Origin: Symbiodinium natans
Lineage: Eukaryota > Sar > Dinophyceae > Suessiales > Symbiodiniaceae
DNA: 28,945 bases
Assembly (NCBI GenBank): GCA_905221605.1
Contig: CAJNDS010000749.1
Coordinates: 47,501-76,445, forward strand
Direction of reading: 5' to 3'
Part shown: in pieces, positions 19,050 to 28,518 of the stretch
How positions within the stretch are numbered: the stretch's first letter is position 1
How the letters are laid out: each line of letters starts with the position of its first letter
Program-made: the position numbers and the translations under genes
The notes under the pieces: model-generated
Database searches by the model: none
The model's input: the letters and a program-made list of their open reading frames with translations, nothing else
What the model was told of the DNA's origin: nothing

Positions 19050-20357
19050 AGGGGTACTTGATCGGTGGATAAATGGTGGATGTAAGTCTTTCGGCTGAGG
19101 GTTTGGGGGGCCTGAGGTGTTCTGGTCTCAGGCGTCTGGGCTCCTAAACTCTAAACCCCTAAACCCTACACCCTAAACCCTAAACCCTGACCCCCAACAT
19201 TTTAAGGGCCTTTTCGTGCTTAGGGTCTTAGAGGCATTTGAGGGCTCTTGGCAGGCTCCCGCCTTGGCCACGGCCAGGACTGGGGTGCCTGATCCAGGCT
19301 CGGGCTGGGCCCTACTTGGAGGCTTGTGGCAACTTAGAACTGGGGTCTAGGGGGTTAGGGTTTAGGGTTTAGGGTTTAGGGTTTGGGGTTTAGGGTTTAG
19401 GGTTAGAGTTAGGGTTTCAGAGTTTTCGCGCGGGAGTATTTGGGGACTCCGGGGTACTTCTACGTCGGAGAAGGCACCCCTGCATGGGCCGCCCCACACA
19501 TCCAGGCATGACTTGCAAGTTAGACCAGGGCGAAAATAAGCTTTGTTCATGCTTCAAGGGTTTTGGAGCTTGTGTTTAGGGTGTCTTCCTCTTGCTCAGG
19601 CTCACGGCTGATGACAGCAGAAGGCCGAAGAGAACTGAAACCCCAAACGTGGCCGACAGCCGAGCCTGAAACGCTCAACCCCTAGACAGCTCTGAAGCCC
19701 ATAGATGATTTTCTCGGGGCTTTGGGCCTTACAACCCTCAATGAACCCCACATCCGAGGACTTCTCTTTTCATGGCCCTGCCCCACCATCTATCCCGGCT
19801 TCAGTCACCACACTTCGGGATTTAAAGCTCATAGTTCGCGGCTTCAGGGTTTTTGAATGCTATTGAGGTTACCGCCTTCCAGGTATCTAGGATTTGGGAA
19901 TTGGGATTGGGAAGTTGATGGATGAAGGCTCCCGCACCCAAAACCCCCAAAGCCTAACCCCCATTTTTTGGGCTTCCAGGCTGTCTCGCAGGAGGACCGC
20001 CAAGCGGCCGCAGGGACTGGGCAGGTTCAGTTGAGGGTCTGGTGCTGGAGGGGCTCTGGTTAAGGACTTAGCCCTTAGGGGCAGGGGGTGCTGGGGTCGG
20101 AGTTCAGAGATGAGGGCTGGCGACTTCAAAGGGTTTTAGGCCCGAAACACATTTGAAAGACCCAAAGGTTTGGGAGTCATGCCTGCCCAAGCCCCTCGAC
20201 CCTGAGCCGAGAGACTAGCTGAACGCCTGAACCCCTGAACCCTGAACCGTATGAACCTCTTAAAGGCCCCCGGACTGAGCATCTTGAACCTTGGGCCCTT
20301 GCATCTTAAGCGGGGATTTAGAGGTGTTAGGCTTTACAGTTTACAGGGCTTGTAGGG
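19050..20357. other. Mixed region with isolated telomeric blocks and exon-like islands
   Basis: Telomeric blocks lie at 19145-19190 (CCCTAAA) and 19354-19412 (TTTAGGG). Minus-open islands: about 19425-19550 (CKSCLDVWGGPCRGAF) and 19960-20125 (PSPCGRLAVLLRDSLEAQK). Splice borders are not clear and I assign no gene. Confidence 0.4.
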
Positions 20358-20359
20358 TC

Positions 20360-20475
20360 AATGAGCTTGCAGTGCATACATGGCTTGTAAGGCTTTCAGC
20401 ATGGCCCCCTGGAGGACCAAACTCGCAGACGTCCATGGGAACGATGTGGCCGCCGGCCAGGAGAATCTGAGACAC
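20360..20475 (-). pseudogene. Possible serine carboxypeptidase (S10) C-terminal fragment
   Basis: A minus frame reads SQILLAGGHIVPMDV. This matches the shape of the S10 catalytic-His motif (AGHMVPMDxP) near the C-terminus of that family. Right after it the family-like continuation (SLVLQGAMLKALQAM, normally an amphipathic helix) is in a different frame, so a one-base indel or a splice event separates them. Upstream, GTGTCTCAG could be an acceptor. Ser and Asp catalytic parts were not found nearby, so this is a fragment or a resemblance only. Confidence 0.4.
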
Positions 20476-21419
20476 GGCTGGGTCGGTGTGCTTTCTGGTT
20501 TGGGGCTTGGCTTTAGCTTTGGTTCTTTTTGTTGGTATTTACTTGATTCATTTATCTCTCTGTCTTCCTTTTTAAGCTCGAGCCCCGAATCGCCCTCAGC
20601 CCTCAACCCTGCACCCTGAACCCTAGAAACCCTCAACCTCGGACTGGGGTTTGGGGTTCGGGTTTTTGGGGGCTTGGGGGTTTAGGGCGCTCGGTTTCTC
20701 GGGATATCTGAGGTTTGAGGGTTTAGGTCTAAGGAGTTTCGGCTTTCGGGTTTGGGGAGAGCGAAAGCCTCACAAACATCATTGTCATGCTGCGGAGCGT
20801 TAAAAAATGCTGTTCGCCGGATATGCCGACCCCCTCTCAGTCCCTCTGAGAACATCTAGTTGGAGTTCCGGGCTTTTGAGGCTTAGGGCGTCAAGGGCTT
20901 CCCGGTTTAGGTTCTCGGGTTCAGGAAGACTCCGAGAATCCCACAATGGTGGCTAAGAACCCACCGCAAGCTTCGTGAACTTCGACATTGACTCCACAAC
21001 CCAGCTCCCGAATGCTGAACTGCACAAAAATACGGATCCCCTAAACCCAGCAGTAGTGCAGCCCCGGACCTCTGCACAAACCCAAGCAAAGCCTAAATCC
21101 TGAACCTTGCATCCCAAATACGATGAACTCCTACATCACAATAACCGTGCATCCCAATTCGAGCACCCGAAACACGCAAACAGCTGAACTAAAGCCTAAA
21201 GCCCTAAAGCCCGAAGCCCGAAAACCCAGAAGCCCCAAACTTAAAACCCAAACCCCTAGACCCCTGAACTCTAAGCACAAGAAAAATAACTCCGAGCCCT
21301 AAACCAGAGCCGCAATCCCTGAACCGTTTGCCCATAAGCCCACAATATCCCCAAAATCTAAACGAATAAATATACCCAAAATCCACAAACCTAATCCCGA
21401 GACCCTAAACCGCCTAAAC

Positions 21420-21526
21420 CCGATCGTCGGGGTCCCGACGGCCAACTCGAGAAGCGGCAGCGCCGGGCCCTCGTCGATGGCCACGCCCACCGCGCCTCCG
21501 GGAAGCTGCCACGGGCACTTGCATGG
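21420..21526 (-). CDS. Internal exon of unidentified minus-strand gene
   Basis: Minus, 107 nt, 35 codons plus 2 nt. Acceptor CTAACCTTACAG (AG at 21528-21527). Donor GG|GTTTAGGC, a telomere-like donor. The frame reads PCKCPWQLPGGAVGVAIDEG and then PALPLLELAVGTPTI, with GC-rich third positions. Phase 0 at the start fits the phase-0 end of 22052-22109. Family unknown. Confidence 0.55.
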
Positions 21527-22051
21527 CTGTAAGGTTAGGGGTTGAGGGGTTGAGGGTTTAGGGTCTAGGGTTTAAGGTGTGTGGTGCCTAAATCAATAGA
21601 GGCTTTCACGGACCCCCACGAAACACATAACCTACCTGCTTTATGAGGCCTTGCAAGAACATGCGACACGAGATGCCCCTTCGAGCAAAAGAAGAACATA
21701 ACCATAACAATAGCAACAACAGTAAGAATACCATGCATCGACATCAGCGCTTCTGGGCGCCCGGGCGCCCATCGGCGCCGTAGCCGCGCAGGGCGCCTGC
21801 AGTGTCGATGCTCCTGCGCCAGACCTGGCGCTGGAGAGTGCCAAGGATTCAAGGTTCAGGGGCTTCGGTTTTGTTACTTGGGCTGCGGGGATCCCTGGAC
21901 TCTTGCCACTTGTGCCCCGAACACCATACACCCCTGCAAGAAACGCACGTACTCAAATCTCTTACTTCCACCCCACACCCTTCGAACCTCGACCTAAAAC
22001 CCCAAACCCCAAACCCCCAGCCTCAAAAACCCTAAACCAAGTAGAAACGAC

Positions 22052-22109
22052 TAACGCCTCGGCGTAGGTCCAGCTCTCCAGCTCCCACGCCGCTCCAGTT
22101 CGGCGAAGC
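22052..22109 (-). CDS. Internal exon of unidentified minus-strand gene
   Basis: Minus, 58 nt: acceptor CTCACCCAG, 1 nt, 19 codons (LRRTGAAWELESWTYAEAL), then GTCGTTTC as donor. It joins in phase to 21420-21526 across a 525-nt intron. Confidence 0.5.
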
Positions 22110-22431
22110 CTGGGTGAGGCTCATGGGTAGTACATAACCCCTCACGCGTGAAGCCTAAACCACCGTACCAAGGAGCCTTTCAGCAGCTAGGCTCTGGTGC
22201 TTGGCGCCAGAATAAGCAACAGTCTTGAGGGTGAGGGTTCCCAGTGTTGTCGCTGCTCATGTGAGAACTTGGACGACAGGCCTCGAGCCCTAGAACCTTG
22301 CGAAATCATACGTCCTAAAACTCTAAGCCCTGCAGCAGGCTACAAACACCAGCCCATGCAAGCGCGTCAAATTGGGGACCCTAACCCCAACCCTAATTAA
22401 CCCCTTCTCCCAACAAAAACACCAAACAGAC

Positions 22432-22467
22432 CCTAAACCCTAAACCCTAAACCCTAAACCCTAAACC

Positions 22468-22513
<46 letters not shown>

Positions 22514-22568
22514 ACCCTAAACCCTAAACCCTAAACCCTAAACCCTAAACGCTAAACCCTAAACCCTA
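22432..22568 (-). repeat. Telomeric block with CCCTCAA variant sub-array
   Basis: CCCTAAA units flank a homogeneous run of CCCTCAA (about 22465-22516). It is the complement of the TTGAGGG variant run at 3238-3273. Confidence 0.95.
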
Positions 22569-22886
22569 CCGAAGCCTGAACCGAGGCCATGGCCATCTTA
22601 ACGCCTGGCACGGAAGGCTCACGGGCCGAATTCTTAGGGCAAACCCTACACCCTAAGCCTGAACCCAAAATCACAAGGCGTAGGGTCTAGTGTTTCGACG
22701 CAAAAACGGAAGAGTTGTGGCTAACAGGGTGAAGAAAAAGCCTTGGAGAAGCCTGTCATCTCACATACTGCAAGATGAGACTGTTGAATTCACAAATCCC
22801 AACCTCGAAAGCTTAGGGATTAAGGTAGAATGTTTGGGGTATCGGGCTTAGCGGCCTAGCAGCTGAGCGGAATTTAGGGTGAAAAC

Positions 22887-22976
22887 GTTGCCAGCCTCGC
22901 TGGTGCTGCGCCGCCGCGCTGCTGCGGCGATGATGGGCAGTACAGAAGGCGCCCCGGACAAAGCCGCACCAAAAGC
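22887..22976 (-). CDS. Internal exon of unidentified minus-strand gene
   Basis: Minus, exactly 30 codons, phase 0 to 0. Acceptor GATGCCCAG, donor AAC|GTTTTC. It reads AFGAALSGAPSVLPIIAAAA followed by RRRSTSEAGN. It could be a hydrophobic segment followed by a basic stretch. The plus strand is also open, so confidence is moderate. Confidence 0.45.
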
Positions 22977-23194
22977 CTGGGCATCGTGGTTTTGACTGGG
23001 TGTAGGGTTTAGGCTGACTCTGACAACCTTGTTTTAATGCTCGAGGAGGAGGAGGAGGAGGAGGACGGCACGCGGCAGTAACCGCTGCCTTACAACCACG
23101 TCCCCCCCCGTATCTCAGGAGAGGATGTTATAATGCTCGTATAGTCCTCTAGCAACATATTATGGCAGCATTTGGCACAATACAGTCTAGACAA

Positions 23195-23335
23195 ATATAA
23201 TATAACATCATGTAAGATCATGTAACAACATGTCACATAATGTAACATCATGTATCATCATAAACGTCATACGACGTCATACAACATCATGTAACATCAG
23301 AAAAACTATGACATCATACCGTAAAACATCAACAG
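23195..23335 (+). repeat. Degenerate minisatellite (AACATCATGT)n
   Basis: About 12 imperfect copies of a 10-11 bp unit (AACATCATGTA, GATCATGTAAC, ACGTCATACAAC and similar). Confidence 0.85.
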
Positions 23336-23860
23336 AACAAACAAAGGTAACATGTTCTAGTAAACTATTGCCGAGTCGGTGTATACACAAAAGCACATAT
23401 GGAACATAAATCCTGAAAAGATGCCAACACCGTGAATCCAAAAACTAAAGGCCCAAACGTGGCGCATTGAGCAGCGGGCTGCTTCCATAGATTCGCATGG
23501 CTGGCCGCGGGAAGGCTCCGGAGTTTGGGGTTCAGGGTCTGGGGTTTAGGGTCTAAGGTTCAGGGCTTAAGGCCAACTTTTGGGCTTTGAAGGTGTAAAA
23601 CAGAAAAAAACTGGGTTTGTGCAAAGGTTTAAAGGCTTTCTGCATCCACAGCCACACAACGTGGCTTGCCACTTTCGCTTTGTTGCACGGTGTTCCAAGT
23701 TGAAGGTGGACGACATTTGGTCATCGTGTTTCAGACAGCTTGGACTCTTTCGCGCTTAACTTCCAAGACGATCCCTGAATGATGTGGAAATGCAAATTGC
23801 TCATGCCAATACAGGCCATCAAAGAAAACCTGCAGTTCTTTTAGATCTGCTTTGGTTCGA

Positions 23861-24226
23861 GGTCGGCATCTTACAGCAGCAGGAAGAGACTGGAACCCCT
23901 GTGCTGGAAGCTTAAATCACCAACAGCGCGATTTTGCCGGGTGGGAAAGGTGGGTGTTTTGCACCGCACTCGCCTTTACACAACGCTGCTTGCAGGCAAA
24001 GATTTATCAAAATAGCGCGCTAACTTGTGCTAACATGCACACGTGCAATTGCACAACAAGTCTTGCACTTATGTGAACACGCAGAAGTCTCTGCTTCTAC
24101 ACCACCAGCTGCGGGGCAACGGACTCTTATGCCTTGCTAGGATGCGTGCGGGTCGGCGCTTCAGACCCCCTGCCAAACGGGACCCCTGCGCTGCAGGCTT
24201 AAATCACCAACAGTGCGATTTTCCCA
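23861..24226 (+). repeat. Direct repeat, two ~75-bp copies 290 bp apart
   Basis: 23861-23940 and 24151-24226 share GGTCGGC.., ACCCCTG.GCTG.AGGCTTAAATCACCAACAG.GCGATTTT. In the same plus frame both encode NPCAGSLNHQQRDF-like and DPCAAGLNHQQCDF-like peptides. This is either coding duplication or a simple DNA duplication; no start or splice evidence supports a gene. Confidence 0.7.
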
Positions 24227-24544
24227 CGCATGTCTTCAAACAACACAAATACCTTCTGCGCTGAATCTGCACCCTTAACCATAAAGAAATCATCTACAAA
24301 ATCAGATGCGGAAGAAAACATTGTGAACCTTCCGCTTCTTCTTCTTGTCAAGAATGTTTTGCCTTAACAAAAAACGCAGCAAGTCCGGATGAATGCTTGG
24401 GCCCTCTGATTTCGCAAAGAATGAAATACAAAAAAGAAAAAATTCAAGGGTGGAATTTAAAATACATTCGCTTCTCTTAGCTTCCTTGCCCCCACGCCAC
24501 ATCCTGTCTACTTCAAGAAACCAGAATTAGATCAATTGATCAGA

Positions 24545-24840
24545 CTTTGGTTGCAAATTTGACCTGAAGTTCAACCTGGATTCAACCGGGTTGAACCCAG
24601 GTGATCCAGATTTATCCCAAACCCAGGTTCAACCTGGGTTCAACTTGGTTTCAACAAGGGTTCAACCTGTCTGCAACCCAGATTAAACCCAGGTTCAACC
24701 CGGGTTTAAACCCAGGTTCAGAGAACCCCCGAACAACTCAGACCCTTCAATTAGTTTGAATCCAGGTTTAACCCAGGTTCGAACTCCGTTTAAATGAAAA
24801 GAGTTCGAACCTGGGTTGAACCCAGGTTCAAACCCCCCCC
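24545..24840. repeat. Cluster of palindromic GGTTCAACC / AACCCAGGTT motifs
   Basis: About 20 overlapping 10-11-bp words on both strands (GTTCAACCTGG, AACCCAGGTTC, GGGTTTAAACCC). A near-perfect 23-bp palindrome is at 24807-24829. It ends in a C run right before the LINE leader. Many words also fit the tRNA B-box pattern GWTCRANNC. It could be the promoter or 5' untranslated region of the LINE, or an independent palindromic satellite. Confidence 0.85.
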
Positions 24841-24863
24841 ATGGCTCAAGTTTTCGGCCCAAG
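24839..24863 (+). other. Possible tandem relic of the dinoflagellate spliced leader
   Basis: CCATGGCTCAAG equals the 3' part of the dinoflagellate spliced leader (CCATTTTGGCTCAAG) lacking TTT. It is directly followed by TTTTCGGCCCAAG, which equals TTTTGGCTCAAG with one insertion and one change. Tandem degenerate leader relics are known at 5' ends of retroposed dinoflagellate genes. The matches are short, so chance is possible. Confidence 0.45.
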
Positions 24864-24955
24864 GAGTAGCCTGAGGGAAAATTTCGGAGGTCTCAGCCTT
24901 CCTAGCCTGGTTGCCAGCCTAGGACAGTTTGCCCAGAGGTGCCTTCCTCTTAGCC

Positions 24956-25840
24956 ATGGCCCCCCGCGAGTACATCTGTTGCAGTGGCAAAAGCTGCACA
25001 GGATGGATTTGGGCGGACAAGGCTCAGCCGCACATGCACTGCAAGAAATGCAGAACGCCCTGGGCAAACAGCATTCGAAAGGCGAGACAGAACTGGAGCC
25101 AGTGGAAGCCACAATGGCCCACAGTGGCTGAGGCAGCTTACTGGCAGCCGCCAAAGAAGCCCAAGCCTCCGAAGACACCACTGCCGAACAAGGTCCTGCA
25201 AGCCCTTGGAGTGGCATGGGACAATGTGCCTGAAGAGGTGCAAAAGAACCTCCAGGAGGCAGGGTACAGACCACCCAAGGCACAGGTCAAGGAAGAGGTG
25301 GACGACCTCACAGACCTGTGCCAGAAGCATGAAGCCGCCCTGCCGGAGGAGGTCAAAGCCTACCTGAAAGGCCTCAAGGCCAGCCAGGAGGTGACGCCCT
25401 CCCAAGCTGCAAGCCAGGCCAGCCAGAGCTGGCAAAGCGCAGCTGGCAAGCTCAAGCACATTGCTGATCAAAAGATTGGCCTGCAGAAGCGCATCGACAT
25501 GGCGAAGGAGTCATTAAGGCAGCTTCTACAAGAAATGATTGTGCTGAATGAGCAAGCTGAGAGGGCACAGAAGGCAGTCGAGGCAAGCTCAGGCCTACTC
25601 AAAGAGAAAGTCTTCTGCGAATCCGCTGCGGACATGGAGGTCGACAGCATCCTCCATGAACTGGGGGTAAGCCTCAATGAGGAGCAAGAGAAGAAACTCC
25701 ATGAGATTAAAGCGGAGCGAGAAGCAAAGAGGCGTCGCACACAGAAGGGCCCCACCCCTCCGGGCCTTGAGGAGCACACCCAGGAGGGGATGCCTCCCGG
25801 CAATGCCAATGCCCCGCCGGGGTTGGGCCCGGTGGCCTAG
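24956..25840 (+). CDS. LINE ORF1 protein: zinc knuckle plus coiled coil
   Basis: 294 codons from ATG 24956 (MAPREYICC); an in-frame ATG lies at 24929, nine codons earlier. Near the N-terminus (residues about 8-32) is CCSGKSC..HCKKC, a C-x4-C-x14-C-x2-C zinc-binding arrangement with flanking Trp. A Lys/Pro-rich part (about 60-85) follows. Residues about 150-215 (KLKHIADQKIGLQKRIDMAK and on) are predicted by eye to form a coiled coil. The C-terminus is basic (AKRRRTQKG), then Pro/Gly-rich. This layout is that of RNA-binding, trimer-forming ORF1 proteins of LINEs, which package the element RNA. The frame is intact, unlike ORF2. Confidence 0.8.
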   Translation: MAPREYICCSGKSCTGWIWADKAQPHMHCKKCRTPWANSIRKARQNWSQWKPQWPTVAEAAYWQPPKKPKPPKTPLPNKVLQALGVAWDNVPEEVQKNLQEAGYRPPKAQVKEEVDDLTDLCQKHEAALPEEVKAYLKGLKASQEVTPSQAASQASQSWQSAAGKLKHIADQKIGLQKRIDMAKESLRQLLQEMIVLNEQAERAQKAVEASSGLLKEKVFCESAADMEVDSILHELGVSLNEEQEKKLHEIKAEREAKRRRTQKGPTPPGLEEHTQEGMPPGNANAPPGLGPVA

Positions 25841-25891
25841 AGACTCGGCGTGTGGGGCCTGGAGCCCTAAAGCAAGGGCCCCACAGAGCCA

Positions 25892-27262
25892 ATGTGCGAC
25901 TCCAGCCCAGGGCTGGAACACATGCTGCGAACTGCCCAGCAGTTCCTGGTTGCATGTGCTGAATACTACAAGCGAGGTGCTCACATCAATCTGCACGGGA
26001 AAAGATTGAGGGAGGCCTTGGGGAAACAACTTACTGCAGATAGCAGTGGTTGTGAGCCAGGCTGGCAGAAGCCCAGCCACTTTTGTCGGCCCGGAAAGGA
26101 GTCGCCAGAAAGCGTTCCGATCACAGGACCAAAGTTTTTCAAGCTGGACCTTACAGATGATGAGGCGCCAGCAGACGACGAACAAAATGCCACTGTGGGA
26201 GGTGAACCCTGATGGAACCCTCTGGTTACCCCAGGCCCCTCCCACCACAATGGCAAGATGAAGCCCAGAAGGTGAAACCTTCCCCCTGCAGCCCAGAAGA
26301 ATTGGGTTCGGAGCTGACATGGCAGGGGTGGTTAGCCTCCTGGAAGACCAAGTGAGCCCCTTCCAGGCGAAGGAAGCCACCCTTCTAAGCTTCATCGAAG
26401 CCCAAGAGGAGGTGATGGCGGAGGACTTCCTGGCCTGGGGTTGGTGCAGGATGGTCCTGCAAGCCCTAGAGCAAGGAGAGGATGTCACCGGGAAAGCCAT
26501 CCAACAGGCAAAGGAGGTGATAACCTCTGAGCTCCCCAAGAGTGAGACGCCCCTGCCACCGAAACAGGTGCTGCGCCAGCAGGAACGAGAGGAAGACCTT
26601 GCGCATGGCAAGGGCACCGACTCAGAAACGCCCAGCCATGAGAAGGTTAAACCTTCCGCCTCGCCTGACCAGTATCTCAGCATCATGAGCGCCAATGTCA
26701 CCAGTTTCAACAACGGGGCGTTGGAGTGGGTAACCTCCTCCAAAGCCAAGGTGGTGTGTCTGCAGGAAACCCACCTCACACCGGAACTGCTGCATGGAAG
26801 GCGAGCCACACTACAATCCCTGGGATGGGATCTCTATGCTGAGCCGGCCTCCCTGTTGGACAAGGGCACAAGGTTGGGGGGCACTGCTTGTGCCTTTCCC
26901 AAAAATAGCGGCGTGTGGCAAAAAGCCACCTACCAATGCAAAGGGGCGGGCTACACAGCCGTGGGTCTGAGACAAAGACGGTGGGACTGCACGATTGTGT
27001 CCCTCTGTCCCTCAAGTAGAGGGAAGGTCTGAATGGTCCCACAAATGCAGAGGTGCTATCCTCTCTGGTGGCGTTCGTAAGAACCCTTCCAGAGCCCTGG
27101 ATCATCTTGGGGGACTGGAACCTGGACCCCGACTGAAGTTCAGGACACAGCGCTGATTCAGGTGATGAGGGGAAGAATGATAGCCACTGGAGAAGCTACT
27201 TGCAACCATGGGGCGGAGCTGGATTTTGGGGCAGTGAGTAGGAGCCTGGAAGCCCTGGTGGA
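25892..27262 (+). pseudogene. LINE ORF2 5' part: APE-type endonuclease, broken
   Basis: Pieces in order: 25892-26212 (frame 2, ends TGA; acidic LDLTDDEAPADDE), a shift near 26205 into frame 3, an in-frame TGA at 26259-26261, then 26319-27032 (frame 3). The last holds the endonuclease start: MSANVTSFNN (Asn-containing first strand, residue 126) and VVCLQETHLTPE (catalytic Glu, residue 150). A shift near 27005-27013 and a TAG at 27017-27019 precede 27020-27136 (frame 2) with IILGDWNLDP (GDWN, the Asp/Asn pair). Another shift near 27131-27136 leads to 27137-27262 (frame 3) with NHGAELDFGAVS, equivalent to the substrate-loop region. The DNA nicking role is known for the family; this copy cannot make it. 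Confidence 0.85.
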
Positions 27263-27330
27263 GTTGTCTGCTACCTTGTCTTGTGTCTTGTGGGTCGCAA
27301 ACTGTCTCTCAGTCTCGCGCTATGCTACAG

Positions 27331-27475
27331 TGCTACTGTGGAGGCCCATCCTGGCGAAGCCAGAATTGCTTGTGTTTCGCAGGCCTGAAAGTGGGGTCGC
27401 CCGACAGCCCCGTAACTTGGGCTTCGTCCTGGCAAACCCAGCTGAGCTGCAGGTGTCTCGGTCTTTGTTGGCTTT
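27331..27475 (+). repeat. Direct repeat copy 1
   Basis: Starts TGCTACTGTGGAGGCCCATC and ends TCTTTGTTGGCTTTT. Matches 28800-28945 at constant offset 1469 with two mismatches noticed (T/A in the first bases; TTGGG/TGGGG). Confidence 0.95.
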
Positions 27476-27879
27476 TTCTGTGGATAGGAGTCACGCTTCA
27501 AGCTCTGGGAAGTTGACCAACGTGGCCTCAACGTTTTCTGTGGTTGTGCAGAGTCGCCTGCTAGACATTGCAGAATGAAAGCTTTTGGCGGGCTTGGGTT
27601 TTGGACAGCGAAGATATTTAAGCGTGTTGCGCCGGCCCGGAACTTAAGTTGCCATGCGCCCAATGGCCCAAAGAAGAAGAAGATATAGGGAAGGCCGACG
27701 CCCCCAGCGAAAGCCTTGTGAACGTCAGTTTGTCTTCTTGAAGGGCGTTGTTGATGTTTAAATGGCGGGGAGCGTTCACTCGGCTCACACGTAACATCAT
27801 CTTTGAGCCTCAGACTTTGCCGAAGGTTTCGAAGCTTCTCGAGGCCTCCTCCAGTTTGCTTGCCCGCTGGAGACCAACG

Positions 27880-28101
27880 TCAGCTTGCAATGTCATGCAG
27901 AAGGCCTTTCAGGACTTTCTCATGAAACTTTGAAAGCTCAGGATCATCGAGGCCTTTTCTGAGGCCCATCGAGAAGTAAACTTGCGGCAGCAAGAATAGC
28001 TTGCAGAGGACTTGGAGCCAGCTGCGGCTTAAAATTCTTTTCACATGAAAGAAGAGAGGCAGCCCGGGTTCCTCTGGGCTCGAGGCCTTGCGGGGACCCC
28101 T
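27880..28101 (-). pseudogene. Decayed coding-like fragment
   Basis: A minus frame is open for about 73 codons, ending TGA at 27882-27880. It includes VKRILSRSWLQVLCKLFLLP and GLRKGLDDPELSKFHEKVLK. A second minus frame continues with ADVGLQRASKLEEASRSFET, suggesting a frameshift in a once-coding stretch. No family recognised; no start. Confidence 0.35.
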
Positions 28102-28270
28102 TTAATAGTATTATAAGCCCGGGTCCCCGAGGCCTCGAAATCTTGCAAGCTAAAGGGGTTTTGGGATTTTGTCGAGGCCTCGGGAGGCCTCGGAAGGCTT
28201 CGAAACCCCATGAGTGAGGCCTCGAAAGGCCTCGAAAGGCCTCGAACGCCCGAAGGGTGAGGCCTCTGAG
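28081..28270. repeat. AGGCCTCGA palindrome array with stem-loop
   Basis: 28081-28099 (CGAGGCCTTGCGGGGACCC) pairs with 28121-28137 (GGGTCCCCGAGGCCTCG) around an AT-rich loop. Further on, GAGGCCTCGAAAGGCCTCGA words repeat about eight times. Confidence 0.85.
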
Positions 28271-28315
28271 GCCTTGCAATATCGCGTACACATGGTTGCA
28301 CAGTGGCCAGTTTGC

Positions 28316-28377
28316 GCGACTCCAAATCTGGGGTCGCAAAACCTAAGCAATTCTGGCTTCGCGTGCATGGGCCTCCC
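28316..28377 (-). repeat. Inverted, diverged copy of the direct-repeat start
   Basis: The reverse complement aligns over about 62 bp with 27338-27403, sharing AAGCAATTCTGGCTTCGC and ATGGGCCTCC. Identity is roughly three quarters. Confidence 0.8.
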
Positions 28378-28518
28378 CTGTGCACGTTTCTCTCATGTTG
28401 AGCACTCCTACAAGTTTAAAGCTGCCTGCGGAGGTCGTGGTTCTCAGTTTCCCGCGTTGAGTGCTTGTCTGTGGGCCCCAGTGGAAACCGCGAGATTGAG
28501 CCAAAAAATAGAAGAATC

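Larger units (their letters stand above)
23000..24536. other. Intergenic stretch with simple repeats and a duplicated 75-bp segment
   Basis: Contains a GGA-type microsatellite (23042-23065), the AACATCATGT minisatellite, one degenerate telomeric patch (23520-23570) and the duplicated segment 23861/24151. No exon is supported. Short plus frames at 23852-24264 arise mainly from the duplicated segment. Confidence 0.6.
24841..27262 (+). mobile_element. Dinoflagellate-type LINE (non-LTR retrotransposon), 3' truncated by another element
   Basis: The order is leader, ORF1 (24956-25840), then a degraded ORF2 N-terminal region and APE-type endonuclease (25892 to about 27262). Sequence homologous to the endonuclease stops near 27262 and no reverse transcriptase follows within the window. 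LINE copies normally lose their 5' end, so loss of the 3' half points to interruption by a later insertion or recombination, not to abortive reverse transcription. Confidence 0.85.

Noticed and set aside
21802-21890. RRM RNP-1 motif (RGFGFVTW) on the plus strand
   Set aside because: It lies in sequence resembling decayed TTCAGGG/TTTAGGG words, which in one frame spell FRG/GFG-type residues; no RNP-2 or rest of an RRM is found in frame nearby.
25595-26809. 404-codon minus-strand open frame across the LINE
   Set aside because: It is the antisense of ORF1/ORF2; the plus frames contain zinc knuckle and endonuclease motifs in proper order, the minus frame contains nothing recognisable.
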